DNA of 64,000 nucleotides from Promicromonospora umidemergens (GCF_024171995.1 NZ_JAMTCT010000008.1:1-64000), one strand, 5' to 3'. Shown: positions 15,670-24,612, numbered from the stretch's first letter. Notes: generated by a model not told the origin, from the letters alone. Made by a program: numbers and translations.

Positions 15670-17184
15670 ATGACCGTTCCTGTCCCCGTCCTCTCCACGC
15701 GCCGCCGGTGGGCCGCGCTCGCCGTCCTCGTGCTGGCGGTCGGCCTGCTCGCGATCGACGGCACCGTCCTCTATCTGGCGGTTCCGTCGCTGACCCGCGA
15801 CCTGGCGGCTACCGCCACCCAGGTGCTGTGGATCGGGGACATCTACTCGCTGGCCATCGCCGGGCTGCTCGTCACCATGGGCACGCTTGCCGACCGCATC
15901 GGCCGCAAGCGACTCCTGCTGATCGGTTCGACGGCGTTCGGCGCCGCCTCGGCCCTCGCCGCGTTCGCGCCGAGCGCCGAGGTCCTCATCGCCGCCCGGC
16001 TGCTGCTCGGCGTGGCGGGGGCGACGATCATGCCGTCGACGCTGTCGCTCATCCGGACGCTGTTCCCGGACGCCCGCGAGCGCAGCCGCGCCATCGCTGC
16101 GTGGTCGGCGGCGGCCGGTGGTGGCGCGGCGGTGGGGCCGCTGGTCGGCGGTGCGCTGCTGGAGCACTTCTGGTGGGGCTCGGTCTTCCTCGTGAACATC
16201 CCGGTGGTCGTGGTGCTGGTTGTCGCGGGCGCCGTGCTGCTGCCTGAGGCGAAGGACCCGGACCCGGGCCGCCTCGACGTCCTGTCGGTCGTGCTGTCCT
16301 TCGCCGCCGTGATGCCGCTGGTGTGGTCCATCAAGCACGCGGCCTCCGAAGGCGTGGACCTGCTCGCGGTCGGGGTGCTGGCGCTGGCGGTGCTCGCCGG
16401 GATCGGCTTCGTCCGGCGTCAGGCCCGGCTGGTCGCCGACGGGCGGGGTCCGCTGCTCGACATCGGCCTGTTCCGGATCCCGGCGTTCAGCGGCGCGGTG
16501 GCGGCGAACCTGATCGCGATCTTCGCGCTCACCGGCATGCTGTTCTTCTTCTCGCAGTACCTGCAGCTCGTGCGGGGGTACTCGCCGCTGGTGGCAGGCA
16601 TCGCCGAGCTCCCGGCCACCATCGCGTCCATCGTGGTGGTCGTGGTGGTCGGCTGGTCGATCACGCGGTTCGGGCGTGGCCCCGCGATCGCGCTCGGCCT
16701 CGGGGTCACCGCGCTCGGGATGCTGGCCATCGCGGCGGCCGAGGGTGCCGACCACTACGTGTGGCTCGCGCTCGCCCTGGTCCCGGCCGGGCTGGGCGTT
16801 GGACTGGCGATGACCCTGACGACCGACGCCGTCGTCTCCGCGGTGCCGCCGGCCAAGGCGGGTGGCGCGTCGGCGATCTCCGAGACGGCGTACGAGCTGG
16901 GCGTGGCGCTCGGTGTCGCGGTGCTCGGCTCGCTGGTCACGCTCGGCTACCAGGCGCGCATCGCGCTACCCGCTGACGTGTCGGCGGACGTGCGGGTCCA
17001 GGCCGGTGACTCGCTCGCCTCGGCGGTAGCGGTCGCCGGCGAACGGGCGGACGTGCTGGAGGCGGCCCAGGAGGCGTTCGTCGCCGCCCTGCAGGTCGCG
17101 TGCGTCGTCGCGGCGGTGCTGACCGCGATCGCCGCCGTCGTCGCCTGGCGGCTCATCCCGGACGAGGGCAAGCGCGCCCGGTGA
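15670..17184 (+). CDS. MFS drug efflux pump, DHA2 (EmrB/QacA, LfrA/SmvA-like) family
   Basis: This 504-residue protein has about 14 hydrophobic segments. It opens with the DHA2 motif LLAIDGTVLYLAVPSLTRDL, carries GTLADRIGRKRLLLIG after helix 2, and GPLVGGALLEHFWWGSVFLV with NIPVVVV around helix 5. It should export cationic drugs or dyes by proton antiport at the cytoplasmic membrane. Regulation by the divergent TetR is supported by the operator in its promoter. A strong hairpin terminator follows at 17280-17321. Confidence 0.9.
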   Translation: MTVPVPVLSTRRRWAALAVLVLAVGLLAIDGTVLYLAVPSLTRDLAATATQVLWIGDIYSLAIAGLLVTMGTLADRIGRKRLLLIGSTAFGAASALAAFAPSAEVLIAARLLLGVAGATIMPSTLSLIRTLFPDARERSRAIAAWSAAAGGGAAVGPLVGGALLEHFWWGSVFLVNIPVVVVLVVAGAVLLPEAKDPDPGRLDVLSVVLSFAAVMPLVWSIKHAASEGVDLLAVGVLALAVLAGIGFVRRQARLVADGRGPLLDIGLFRIPAFSGAVAANLIAIFALTGMLFFFSQYLQLVRGYSPLVAGIAELPATIASIVVVVVVGWSITRFGRGPAIALGLGVTALGMLAIAAAEGADHYVWLALALVPAGLGVGLAMTLTTDAVVSAVPPAKAGGASAISETAYELGVALGVAVLGSLVTLGYQARIALPADVSADVRVQAGDSLASAVAVAGERADVLEAAQEAFVAALQVACVVAAVLTAIAAVVAWRLIPDEGKRAR

Positions 17185-17279
17185 GCCCCGGCGCCCTGCG
17201 CGGAGGAGTTGCCTCCGTCGGTCGAGGCACCGGAGCGGACCAGGGCCGTGCTGGAGCAGCACCATCTGGACGCCTGGCT

Positions 17280-17321
17280 GGCCGCCGTCCGGCCCGGATG
17301 CGGGCGGGCCGGACGGCGGCC
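17280..17321 (+). terminator. GC hairpin terminator after the efflux gene
   Basis: A 17-bp perfect stem (17280-17296 with 17305-17321) encloses an 8-base loop. It lies 96 bp after the efflux stop and before the next gene. No T-tract follows, as is usual for actinobacterial terminators. Confidence 0.75.
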
Positions 17322-17367
17322 ACCCTGGGAGTGGCCAGTCGAGTCGACGTACTGAAGGGGGAACGCG

Positions 17368-18216
17368 GTGGAGGCCGAGGACGACCGCGTCACGGTCGTG
17401 GTCGCGAGCCGGAACCGCCGGGCCGACCTGCTCGCTTCGCTGCCCGTCCATCGGGCGCCCGTGATCCTGGTGGACAACGCCTCGACCGACGGCAGCCCCG
17501 ACGCCGTCGAGGCGGCATGTCCCGACGTGCGGGTCATCCGCCTGCCGCGCAACGTCGGCGCCGTGGCCCGGACGGTCGGGGTCCGGGCCGCGACCACACC
17601 GTTCGTCGCCTTCGCCGACGACGACTCGTGGTGGGCGCCGGGCTCGCTGCACGACGCCGCCGCCGTGCTGTCCGATCATCCTCGGCTCGGACTCGTCTGC
17701 GCCAGGATCCTCGTCGGACCGGAGGAGCGCACCGACCCGGTGAGCGAGCTGATGGCCGCTTCGCCCCTGCCGCAGGACGCCTCCGTGCCCGGCGAGGCGC
17801 TCCTCGGCTTCGTGGCCTGCGCTGCGATGGTCCGCCGTAGCGCGTTCCTCGCCGCGGGAGGGTTCGACCCCGTGGTGCGGTTCCCCGGCGAGGAGGAGCG
17901 GCTGGCGCTCGACCTCGCGGCGGCCGGCTGGGCGATGTCCTACGTCAAGGAAGTGGTGGTGCACCACCACCCGTCACCGAGCCGGCAGCCGCCGGCCGCG
18001 CGGCAGCACGGGATCGCCCGCGCGGCGACGCTCACCGCGCTGATGCGCCTGCCGTGGCGCGACGCCGTCGGCGAGCTCCGCGGTGTTGCGGCGCAGAGCC
18101 AGAGCCACCGGTCCGGCGTGGTCCGGGGCCTGCGGGAAGCGCCCGCCGCGCTCCGCCGGCGTCGGCCCGTGCCGGCCGAGGTGGCCGCGATGCGGAGGCT
18201 CCTCGTGCGGTGGTGA
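17368..18216 (+). CDS. Family 2 glycosyltransferase
   Basis: This 282-residue GT-A protein begins VTVVVASRNRRADLLASL, has DNASTDGSPDAV and the metal/UDP-binding acidic motif FADDDSWWAPG, and an acceptor-side region GEEERLALDLAAAGW. It transfers a sugar from a nucleotide donor to an unknown acceptor. GTG 17368 is preceded by AAGGGGGAA. It is not in an obvious polysaccharide cluster, and the donor and acceptor cannot be inferred. A 16-bp tandem repeat begins at its stop codon. Confidence 0.85.
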   Translation: MEAEDDRVTVVVASRNRRADLLASLPVHRAPVILVDNASTDGSPDAVEAACPDVRVIRLPRNVGAVARTVGVRAATTPFVAFADDDSWWAPGSLHDAAAVLSDHPRLGLVCARILVGPEERTDPVSELMAASPLPQDASVPGEALLGFVACAAMVRRSAFLAAGGFDPVVRFPGEEERLALDLAAAGWAMSYVKEVVVHHHPSPSRQPPAARQHGIARAATLTALMRLPWRDAVGELRGVAAQSQSHRSGVVRGLREAPAALRRRRPVPAEVAAMRRLLVRW

Positions 18217-18280
18217 GACAGCGCCGTGGTGAGGCAGCGCCGTGGTGCGGCAGCGCCGTGGTGCGGCAGCGCCGTGGTTC
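18214..18280. repeat. 16-bp tandem repeat between convergent genes
   Basis: Four copies of GCAGCGCCGTGGTGCG (with ACAG.. and ..TTCG variants at the ends) fill the whole gap between the glycosyltransferase stop and the ferritin stop, where a terminator would otherwise sit. Confidence 0.85.
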
Positions 18281-18282
18281 GC

Positions 18283-18828
18283 TCAGAGGGCCCCGCCGGC
18301 CACCCTCGGTGCGGCAGCGGACTCTCCGGCGTCGCCGATGGTCTCGCGCGCGACGTAGTTCTCCAGGTCGAACAGGTTGTCGCCGGCGCGCTTGGCCACG
18401 GTGACGAGCGTGGTCGCTGCGGCGACCTCCTCGACCTGCTCCTCGAGGAACCACATCAGGAACTGCTCGCCCAGGGCGTCGCCCTCGTCGCGGGCGGCCC
18501 GGAAGATCGCCTCGATCTGCCGGGTGACCTGCTGCTCCTGGTCGAGCGCGAGCTGGAGCGGCTCGATGACGTCTTCGAAGTCGTTGCGCACCTCGGGGGT
18601 GCCGGGGATCTTCACGGGCAGCGACCGGTCGAGGTGGTACTGGACGATCATCATCCCGTGGTTGCGCTCCTCGAGCGCCTGGCGGTAGAAGTGCGCGGCG
18701 AGCTGCGGCAGGTCGTGGCTGTCGAACCAGACAGCGATCGCCATGTACTGCAGGTGCGCCGCCAGCTCGTGGCCCACCTGCTCGCCCAGCAGCCGCAGAT
18801 ACTGGGAGCTCTCCGAGGTCGTCGTCAT
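18283..18828 (-). CDS. Ferritin-like iron storage protein
   Basis: This 181-residue ferritin-fold protein stores iron as ferric oxide in a protein shell. Ferroxidase-type ligands appear in order: GHELAAHLQYMA (first Glu), EERNHGMMI (Glu and His) and FLEEQVEE (third-helix Glu pair), followed by an extended Ala/Gly tail. It resembles mycobacterial BfrB-type ferritins. It is the last gene of a minus-strand run starting with a molybdoenzyme, separated from the 95-residue gene by a 9-bp repeat tract. Confidence 0.88.
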   Translation of the reverse strand: MTTTSESSQYLRLLGEQVGHELAAHLQYMAIAVWFDSHDLPQLAAHFYRQALEERNHGMMIVQYHLDRSLPVKIPGTPEVRNDFEDVIEPLQLALDQEQQVTRQIEAIFRAARDEGDALGEQFLMWFLEEQVEEVAAATTLVTVAKRAGDNLFDLENYVARETIGDAGESAAAPRVAGGAL

Positions 18829-18842
18829 GCGCTCACGCTACC

Positions 18843-18905
18843 GCTCCGTTCCGAGCACACCGAGCACACCGAGCGCACCGAGCGCACCGAGCGCATCCAG
18901 CGCAC
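18843..18905. repeat. 9-bp tandem repeat upstream of the ferritin gene
   Basis: About six to seven copies of ACCGAGCRC lie between the 95-residue gene stop and the ferritin start. On the minus strand they form the 5' leader of the ferritin gene. Confidence 0.8.
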
Positions 18906-18913
18906 CGGCCGCG

Positions 18914-19201
18914 TCAGAGCGGCGTCGGCTCGCCCAGCAGCACGAGCCCGCGCGGGAACTGGCCGTCCGTCACCTCCTGGACGCGGCGGCGCGCCTCGTC
19001 GGCGCTCCCGGCGTGGAGCCGCAGCTCCCTGGTGGTCGGGCCCGGGTCCGGTCGCGCCGAGTCGCCGGGGGAGTCCAGGCCGGGCTCGGCGACCATCCGG
19101 GCCTGCAGGCCGGCGGCACGCAACGCGTCAACGAACGACCCGGCGTCGCGCTTGGCCGTGTCCAGATCGGGGAAGGTCACGGCAATGAGGTAGTTCTCCA
19201 T
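18914..19201 (-). CDS. Uncharacterised 95-residue protein
   Basis: The protein starts MENYLIAVTFPDLDTAKRDA and has an alpha/beta pattern (two short strands, FPRGLVLL near the end) suggestive of a small ferredoxin-like or general-stress-type fold. I do not recognise the family. GGAG precedes the ATG, and the repeat at 19212-19280 forms its upstream leader. Its position between a helical protein and ferritin makes co-expression with the molybdoenzyme operon likely. Confidence 0.6.
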   Translation of the reverse strand: MENYLIAVTFPDLDTAKRDAGSFVDALRAAGLQARMVAEPGLDSPGDSARPDPGPTTRELRLHAGSADEARRRVQEVTDGQFPRGLVLLGEPTPL

Positions 19202-19211
19202 GTCGGCATCT

Positions 19212-19280
19212 CCATGTCCTGGTACTCGTGTGGCCTGGTACTCGTGTGGCCTGGTACTCGTGTGGCCTGGTACTCGTGTG
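19212..19280. repeat. 16-bp tandem repeat in the molybdoenzyme operon
   Basis: About four copies of TGGTACTCGTGTGGCC lie between the 160-residue gene and the 95-residue gene. Whole-unit copy changes would lengthen or shorten the leader of the downstream gene. Confidence 0.85.
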
Positions 19281-19292
19281 GTGACGAGCTGG

Positions 19293-19775
19293 TCAGCTGA
19301 TCAGCACCTGGGTCGACGACTCCTTGAGCTTGGCGTTCGCCCAGCGCATCTGGCGCAGCGTGTCGGGATGGCACCGTTCGGTCAGGGCGAGCACGTCGGT
19401 GTGCTGGATACCCTGTGCCGCCTGGGCGAGCATCTCCCAGTCCACCGACACGCCCGCCGCGTCCAGATAGAGCGCGCGCAGATCACGCAGCAGCAGGAGC
19501 CCCGGGGTGCGGGCCCGCCCGACGAGCTCGCTGCTCTTCTCGCGCACCGAGCGGGCGAGCGAGCGCTCGGCCTGCGGCTCGGCGTCGAGATCGACGCCGT
19601 AGTCGACAGCCGCCTCCGCGATGTCGCGGACGTGCCGCTGGGACCAGGCGGCGATGTCCCGGGCCACGTGATAGATCTCGTGGTCCACCTGGTGCCGCTC
19701 CGAGATCCGCAGCAGGTCGAGCGCCAGGTGGTTCTCGGACCGGTGCAGCTCCCGCAGGACGAGGCCGAGCTTCAT
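19293..19775 (-). CDS. Uncharacterised helical protein coupled to the molybdoenzyme
   Basis: This 160-residue protein is predicted to be almost entirely helical: MKLGLVLRELHRSENHLALD, then ERHQVDHEIYHVARDIAAWS. The spaced Glu/His residues are reminiscent of four-helix ferritin-like bundles but I cannot assign a family. Its ATG overlaps the molybdoenzyme stop (ATGA), so it is made in step with that enzyme. It could be a dedicated partner or maturation protein (inference). Confidence 0.65.
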   Translation of the reverse strand: MKLGLVLRELHRSENHLALDLLRISERHQVDHEIYHVARDIAAWSQRHVRDIAEAAVDYGVDLDAEPQAERSLARSVREKSSELVGRARTPGLLLLRDLRALYLDAAGVSVDWEMLAQAAQGIQHTDVLALTERCHPDTLRQMRWANAKLKESSTQVLIS

Positions 19776-22237
19776 CGCGGGCCCCCTGGTCGGGTGGCGG
19801 ACAGGTCCTCGTCGGCGACCGCCTCTGCTCCGCCGGCGGTCGCAGGCACCCCTGGCGTGACCGAGGCCGAGCCGGTCGACGGCGCCGGAGCGGGGGAGCC
19901 GTCCCCGTCCCTGACCTTGCGCACGGCCGCCGCCGCTGTCTTGAAGAGCGGCTGCTTGGAGCAGGGGTCCCAGTCCGTCATCGTCAGCTCGTTCGCCGCG
20001 CGGCCCTGGCCGTCCGGTTCGTGGCCGCCGCTGGTGTCCCAGTAGCCGTAGTGGAACGGCACGAACGCGACGCCCGGGCGGATGCCGCTGATGCGCGCCT
20101 TGGCCCGTAGACCACCCCGTGGCGTGGTCACCTCGGCGAGGTCGCCCTCCGCGAGGCCGAGCGCCTCGGCGTCGTGCGCCGAGACCTCCACCCAGACCCC
20201 GGGGGCCGCCGCCTGCAGCTGCGGCGCCCGGCCTGTCTTGGTGCGGGTATGGAACTGGTACAGCGTGCGCCCGGTGATGAGCTGGAGCGGGAACTGCTCG
20301 CTGGGGATCTCGTGGGGCACGAGGTACTGGGCCGCCTTGATGACGGCCCGGCCCTCCGGGTTCAGCGCGGCGTACTCCGTCGGCTCCAGCGGTGCCCCGG
20401 TGATCAGGTCGCGGCCGTAGCTCTCGCAGTAGTCGGGGCTGCTCCAGAACTGCCCGTCGGCGTAGAGGCGCTCCGTGCCAGCGGGCTGCTCCTCCGTGCA
20501 GGGCCACTGGATGCCGCTGCCGCCGCGCAGCTTGTCATAGCTGAGACCGGTGTAGTCGCACGGGCGCCCGCGGCTGCACTCCTTCCACGCCTCGAAGGCG
20601 GACTCGGCGTCGTGCCACTTGACCAGCGGCGCGTCGTCCTTGTCCCGCAGCCCCATCCGGTGCCCGAAGTCGATGAAGATGTCGAGGTCCGGCCGCGCCT
20701 CGCCGGGCGGCTCGACGGCCTTCTCCGAGAGGTGCACGGTGCGGTCGACGTTCGTGAAGGTGCCGGTCTTCTCGCCCCACGTCGCGGCGGGAAGCACGAC
20801 GTCGGCCAGCTGAGCCGTCTCCGACAGGAAGATGTCCTGGACGACGAGGAACAGCCGCTCCTGCGTCAGGATCGAGCGGACGCGGGCCAGCTCCGGCAGG
20901 GACACGGCCGGGTTGGTCGCCTGCACCCAGAGCATCCGGATCGAGCCCTCCTCGACGTACCGCATCATCTGCATGACGTGGGTCGGCGGAGAGTAGTGCG
21001 GGATGCGCATCGGGTCCACGTTCCACACCTCGGCCAGGTCCTTCACGTGCGCGTCGTTGGACCAGTTGCGGAATCCCGGCAGGTCGCCGTCGGCCCCGCA
21101 CTCCCTGGTGTTCTCTGCCGTGGGCTGCCCGTTCATCTGCAGGAGGCCGCACCCCGGCTTTCCGAGCATGCCCCGGACCAGGTGGACGTTGTTGACCTGC
21201 ACCGACGCGGCGGTGGCCTGGTGGGACTGGTAGAAGCCCTGGAGCACGGTGGACAGCAGCCGCTCCCCGGTGCCCAGGATGCGGGCCGCCTCGCGCAGGT
21301 CGGCGGCGGGGACGTCGCAGATCGTGGCGACGCGCTCCACGGGGTAGTCCGCGACCATCTGCGCCAGGTCGGCGAAGCCCACGGTGTGCTGGTCGATGTA
21401 CTCGTGGTCCACCCAGTCCTGCGCGACGATCTCGTGCAGCAGACCGTTCATCAGCGCGAGGTTGGTGCCGGGGCGCGGCGCCAGGTGGACGGTGGCGGCG
21501 CGCGCCACCGGCGTCATCCGGGGGTCGACACAGATGATGGCCGGCGGGTTCGGGCCGGCGAGCCGGTCCAGGACCCGGGACCACAGCACGGTCTGCGTCT
21601 CGGCCATGTTGTGCCCGAAGAGCGCGATCACGTCGGCGTGGTCGATGTCCGTGTAGGACCCGGGCTGCCCGTCGGAGCCGAACGACTCCTTGAGCGCGGC
21701 GGCCGCCGTCGCGGTGCACAGCCGCGTGTTGCCGTCGACGTGGTTGGTGCCGATGCCCCCGTGCGCGATCAGGCCGAGGGTGTAGTACTCCTCCAGGAAG
21801 AGCTGACCCGTGGTGTAGAAGCCGATGGCGCTAGCGCCCTGCTCCGCCATGAGCTGCTTGGCGTTGCTCACCACACGTTCCATCGCCTCGTCCCAGGTGG
21901 CCTCCACCAGCTCGCCGTCCTTGCGGACGAGCGGCCGCGTGAGCCGGGCGGGGTCGGCGTTGGCCTGCCAGCCGTAGAGGTCCTTTGGCCCGAGCCGGCC
22001 GTGGTTGACCCGGTCCTCGACCCGGCCGCGGACGCCCACCATGCGGCCGTCGCGCACCGCGATGTCGAGCGCGTCGCCGTTCGAGTGCAGGATCGTCGCG
22101 GACTGTACCCAGCGGTCGACCTCGTCGGCGGTGACGCCGTCAGCGAGGAACGTGTCGGTCCGTGCGGGCCACGGGGTTCCCGGGCCGTAGGGCGTCCGGG
22201 TTCCCCAGGGTTCGGCGATGCGATCGGTCTGCGGCAT
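19772..22237 (-). CDS. Molybdopterin oxidoreductase (assimilatory nitrate reductase-like) lacking Fe-S cysteines
   Basis: This 821-residue protein of the DMSO-reductase superfamily covers the whole catalytic subunit. Molybdopterin-binding blocks are present (FYTTGQLFLEEYYTLGLIAH, VLPAATWGEKTGTFTNVDR, a C-terminal dinucleotide-binding domain with ITGRTLYQFHTRTKTGRA), and Cys174 in NTRLCTATAA fits the Mo ligand of NasC/NapA-type enzymes. The N-terminal [4Fe-4S] motif is gone: WVQSATILHSNGDALDIAV has Thr48, His51 and Asp55 where Cys residues are usual, and GRLGPKD has Gly83. Substrate is unknown; nitrate-reductase-like by similarity. ATG 22237 chosen; a TTG four codons upstream is the alternative. 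Confidence 0.82.
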   Translation of the reverse strand: MPQTDRIAEPWGTRTPYGPGTPWPARTDTFLADGVTADEVDRWVQSATILHSNGDALDIAVRDGRMVGVRGRVEDRVNHGRLGPKDLYGWQANADPARLTRPLVRKDGELVEATWDEAMERVVSNAKQLMAEQGASAIGFYTTGQLFLEEYYTLGLIAHGGIGTNHVDGNTRLCTATAAAALKESFGSDGQPGSYTDIDHADVIALFGHNMAETQTVLWSRVLDRLAGPNPPAIICVDPRMTPVARAATVHLAPRPGTNLALMNGLLHEIVAQDWVDHEYIDQHTVGFADLAQMVADYPVERVATICDVPAADLREAARILGTGERLLSTVLQGFYQSHQATAASVQVNNVHLVRGMLGKPGCGLLQMNGQPTAENTRECGADGDLPGFRNWSNDAHVKDLAEVWNVDPMRIPHYSPPTHVMQMMRYVEEGSIRMLWVQATNPAVSLPELARVRSILTQERLFLVVQDIFLSETAQLADVVLPAATWGEKTGTFTNVDRTVHLSEKAVEPPGEARPDLDIFIDFGHRMGLRDKDDAPLVKWHDAESAFEAWKECSRGRPCDYTGLSYDKLRGGSGIQWPCTEEQPAGTERLYADGQFWSSPDYCESYGRDLITGAPLEPTEYAALNPEGRAVIKAAQYLVPHEIPSEQFPLQLITGRTLYQFHTRTKTGRAPQLQAAAPGVWVEVSAHDAEALGLAEGDLAEVTTPRGGLRAKARISGIRPGVAFVPFHYGYWDTSGGHEPDGQGRAANELTMTDWDPCSKQPLFKTAAAAVRKVRDGDGSPAPAPSTGSASVTPGVPATAGGAEAVADEDLSATRPGGPR

Positions 22238-22291
22238 CTGTCCAGGCAATTGCGGCTCGGAGCCGCTCGCAACCGGAGGCCCGCGGCTCGC

Positions 22292-22774
22292 TCACCGAGC
22301 GGGACGGTCCAAACGGGTGCGGAGCGCCGCCGTGAGGTGCTCTACCTGTTCCAGCTGGTCCGGGGTCAGGGCGTCGACGAACAGCTCGCGCACCGCGCGC
22401 AGGTGCGGCACCGAGGCGCTCCGGAAGGCCTGCGCCCCGTGGTCCGTGAGGACCACCTCGGCGCCGCGGTAGTCGACGGCGCAGTCGTCGCGGCGGATGA
22501 GGTCGCGCCCCTCCATGCGCCTGATGTGGTGGGACAGCCGACTGCGTTCCCAGCCGACGGCGTCGGCGAGCTCGGAGGAGCGCAGGCGGCGCCCGTCCGC
22601 CTCGCTCAGGGCGAGCAGCACCGCGTAGTCGCCGGGCGACAGCGCTGACTCCTCGTGCAGACGGGCGCTCAGCCGCGCGTTCAGCGCCTGTGCGGTCTCG
22701 ATGAACCCGCGCCAGGTGCGCAGCTCGTCCGCCGTCGGCGACTGCCGGGAGCGGAGCGGTGTGTCCTCTGTCAC
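22292..22774 (-). CDS. MarR-family regulator
   Basis: This 160-residue winged-helix protein has the MarR core: SPGDYAVLLALSEADGRRLR, SSELADAVGWERSRLSHHIR and RMEGRDLIRRDDCAVDYRGA. GTG 22774 has GGAGG six bases upstream. It is divergent from the flavin-dependent oxidoreductase operon, and two matching palindromes in the shared promoter (22790-22830) are very likely its operators, so it represses both itself and the operon. Ligand unknown. Confidence 0.88.
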   Translation of the reverse strand: MTEDTPLRSRQSPTADELRTWRGFIETAQALNARLSARLHEESALSPGDYAVLLALSEADGRRLRSSELADAVGWERSRLSHHIRRMEGRDLIRRDDCAVDYRGAEVVLTDHGAQAFRSASVPHLRAVRELFVDALTPDQLEQVEHLTAALRTRLDRPAR

Positions 22775-22789
22775 GACGACCTCCAGTGA

Positions 22790-22830
22790 TTGACGTGTCA
22801 ACCATATCGGGCGCATGATTGACACGTCAA
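22790..22830. promoter_or_regulatory. Paired MarR operators with divergent promoters
   Basis: TTGACGTGTCAA (22790-22801) and TTGACACGTCAA (22819-22830) are reverse complements, each a TTGAC-N2-GTCAA palindrome. The second extends to TGATTGAC-N2-GTCAATCA. Their centres are 29 bp apart. Each supplies a -35-like TTGACG: rightward with CATGAT (18-bp spacer) and leftward with TATGGT (18-bp spacer). Binding would shut both directions. Confidence 0.8.
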
Positions 22831-22864
22831 TCAAATGTGCAGGCCAGTCGTGGAGGAGTCCCCC

Positions 22865-23923
22865 ATGGGCGACATCGAGTTCGGCATCGACACTTTCGGC
22901 GACCTGCCGCGGAACGACCACGGTGAGGTCGTCTCCTACGCGGAGGCGATCCGGCGCACGGTCGACGAGGCGGTGCTCGCCGACCAGGTCGGGATCGATG
23001 CCGTCACCGTCGGCGAGCACCACCGCCCCGAGTACGCGATCTCGACCCCGGAGACCGTGCTGGCCGGGATAGCGACCAGGACCTCGAACATCAAGCTCGG
23101 CTCGGGCGTCACGGTCCTGAGCTCGGACGACCCGGTACGCGTCTTCCAGCGGTTCGCGACCGTCGACGCCCTGTCGAACGGCCGCGCGGAGGTCATCCTC
23201 GGGCGCGGCTCGTTCACCGAGTCGTTCCCGCTGTTCGGCTACGACCTGCGCGACTACGACGAGCTCTTCGAGGAGAAGATCAACCTGTTCGTCCGGCTCC
23301 TCGACGAGAAGCCGGTCACGTGGGAGGGCACCCTGCGGCCGTCGCTGGCGCAGGCCGACGTCTTCCCCAAGACGGAGTCCGGGCGCCTGACGACCTGGGT
23401 CGGCGTGGGCGGTACGCCGCAGTCGGTGCTCCGCACCGCCACGTACGGGCTGCGGCTGATGCTCGCGATCATCGGCGGCCCGCCCGAGCGGTTCGTGCCG
23501 TACGTCGACCTCTACCGCCGGGCGGCCGCCGAGGTCGGCACCACCGCCTACCCCGTCGGCATGCACTCGCCCGGCTTCATCGCGGACACGGACGAGAAGG
23601 CGATGGAGCTGTTCTACCCCGGCTACAAGGTGGTCCGTGACCGCATCGGCGCCCTGCGGGGCTGGCCGCCGCTGCGCCGGGGCGAGTTCGAGGCCGACGT
23701 CGCGCAGGGCTCGCTCTACATCGGCTCCCCCGAGACTGTGGCCCGCAAGATGGCCCGGGCCATCGGCACCCTGGACGTCGGCCGGTTCGACCTCATCTAC
23801 TCCGCAGGCGGGGCCATGCGCGCCAGCGACCGGCTGCGCGCCGTCGAGCTGTACGGCACGCGCGTGCTCCCGATGGTCCGCGAGCTGCTCGCCGAGCAGC
23901 CGGCGAAGCCGGCGGTGTCCTGA
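22865..23923 (+). CDS. LLM-class (luciferase-like) flavin-dependent oxidoreductase
   Basis: This 352-residue TIM-barrel protein begins [20 protein letters not shown], has the typical [20 protein letters not shown] and [20 protein letters not shown], and resembles the Atu2307/SP_0267 branch of bacterial luciferase-like monooxygenases. It would use FMNH2 or F420H2 with an organic substrate. GGAGGAG precedes ATG 22865; a GTG or ATG further upstream would lack it. It is followed with one-base overlap (TGATG) by an F420-reductase-like gene, suggesting a flavin/F420 redox pair under MarR control. Confidence 0.85.
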   Translation: MGDIEFGIDTFGDLPRNDHGEVVSYAEAIRRTVDEAVLADQVGIDAVTVGEHHRPEYAISTPETVLAGIATRTSNIKLGSGVTVLSSDDPVRVFQRFATVDALSNGRAEVILGRGSFTESFPLFGYDLRDYDELFEEKINLFVRLLDEKPVTWEGTLRPSLAQADVFPKTESGRLTTWVGVGGTPQSVLRTATYGLRLMLAIIGGPPERFVPYVDLYRRAAAEVGTTAYPVGMHSPGFIADTDEKAMELFYPGYKVVRDRIGALRGWPPLRRGEFEADVAQGSLYIGSPETVARKMARAIGTLDVGRFDLIYSAGGAMRASDRLRAVELYGTRVLPMVRELLAEQPAKPAVS

Positions 23924-24612
23924 TGTCGGCGGCCCCCGTACGCACCCTCGGGATTCTCGGCGCAGGCAAGGTCGGCACGGTGCTGGCCCGCCTTGCCGTC
24001 GCGGCCGGATACCGTGTGCTCGTGGCAGGCTCCGGCGACCCAGATCGCATAGCGCTCACCGTCGAGGTGCTCGCTCCGGGCGCCCGCGCGGTCGATGCCG
24101 AGACGGCGGCGCGCGAGGCGGACGCCGTCGTCCTCGCCCTCCCGCTGGGCAGGTACCGGACCATCCCCGCCGCGGTGCTGGAGGGCACGCTGGTGATCGA
24201 CTCGATGAACCACTGGTGGGAGGTCGACGGCCCGCGGGACGCGATCCTGCGGCCGGAGGAGTCCACGAGCGAGCTGGTCCAGGCGGCGCTCCCCGGGACG
24301 CATGTCGTCAAGGCGTTCAACCACATGGGCTATCACGACCTCGAGGACGAAGCGCGGCTGCCCGGGTCGCCCGGCCGCAAGGCCATCGGCGTCGCAGGCG
24401 ACGACCCGGCCGACGTCGCGGCGGTGGCCGCGATCGTGGACGCGCTCGGCTTCGACCCGGTGGTCGCAGGCACGCTCGCCGAGGGGATCCGCATGGAGCC
24501 CGGCACTGCCGTGTTCGGCGCCGACGTCGACGCCCCGGAGCTGGGCGAGCTGCTGGGCGCCCGCGTTGCCTCGGAGCCGGACCAGGATCGTGCGGAGGCG
24601 GTCAGTGCCTGA
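23923..24612 (+). CDS. NADPH-dependent F420 reductase-like NAD(P)-binding protein
   Basis: This 229-residue Rossmann protein of the COG2085 type has [20 protein letters not shown] at its N-terminus, then [24 protein letters not shown] and [16 protein letters not shown], a pattern shared with F420H2:NADP oxidoreductases. It could regenerate reduced F420, or another cofactor, for the preceding oxidoreductase. The ATG overlaps the preceding stop by one base, and its own 3' end overlaps the GNAT gene by eight bases. Confidence 0.8.
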   Translation: MSAAPVRTLGILGAGKVGTVLARLAVAAGYRVLVAGSGDPDRIALTVEVLAPGARAVDAETAAREADAVVLALPLGRYRTIPAAVLEGTLVIDSMNHWWEVDGPRDAILRPEESTSELVQAALPGTHVVKAFNHMGYHDLEDEARLPGSPGRKAIGVAGDDPADVAAVAAIVDALGFDPVVAGTLAEGIRMEPGTAVFGADVDAPELGELLGARVASEPDQDRAEAVSA

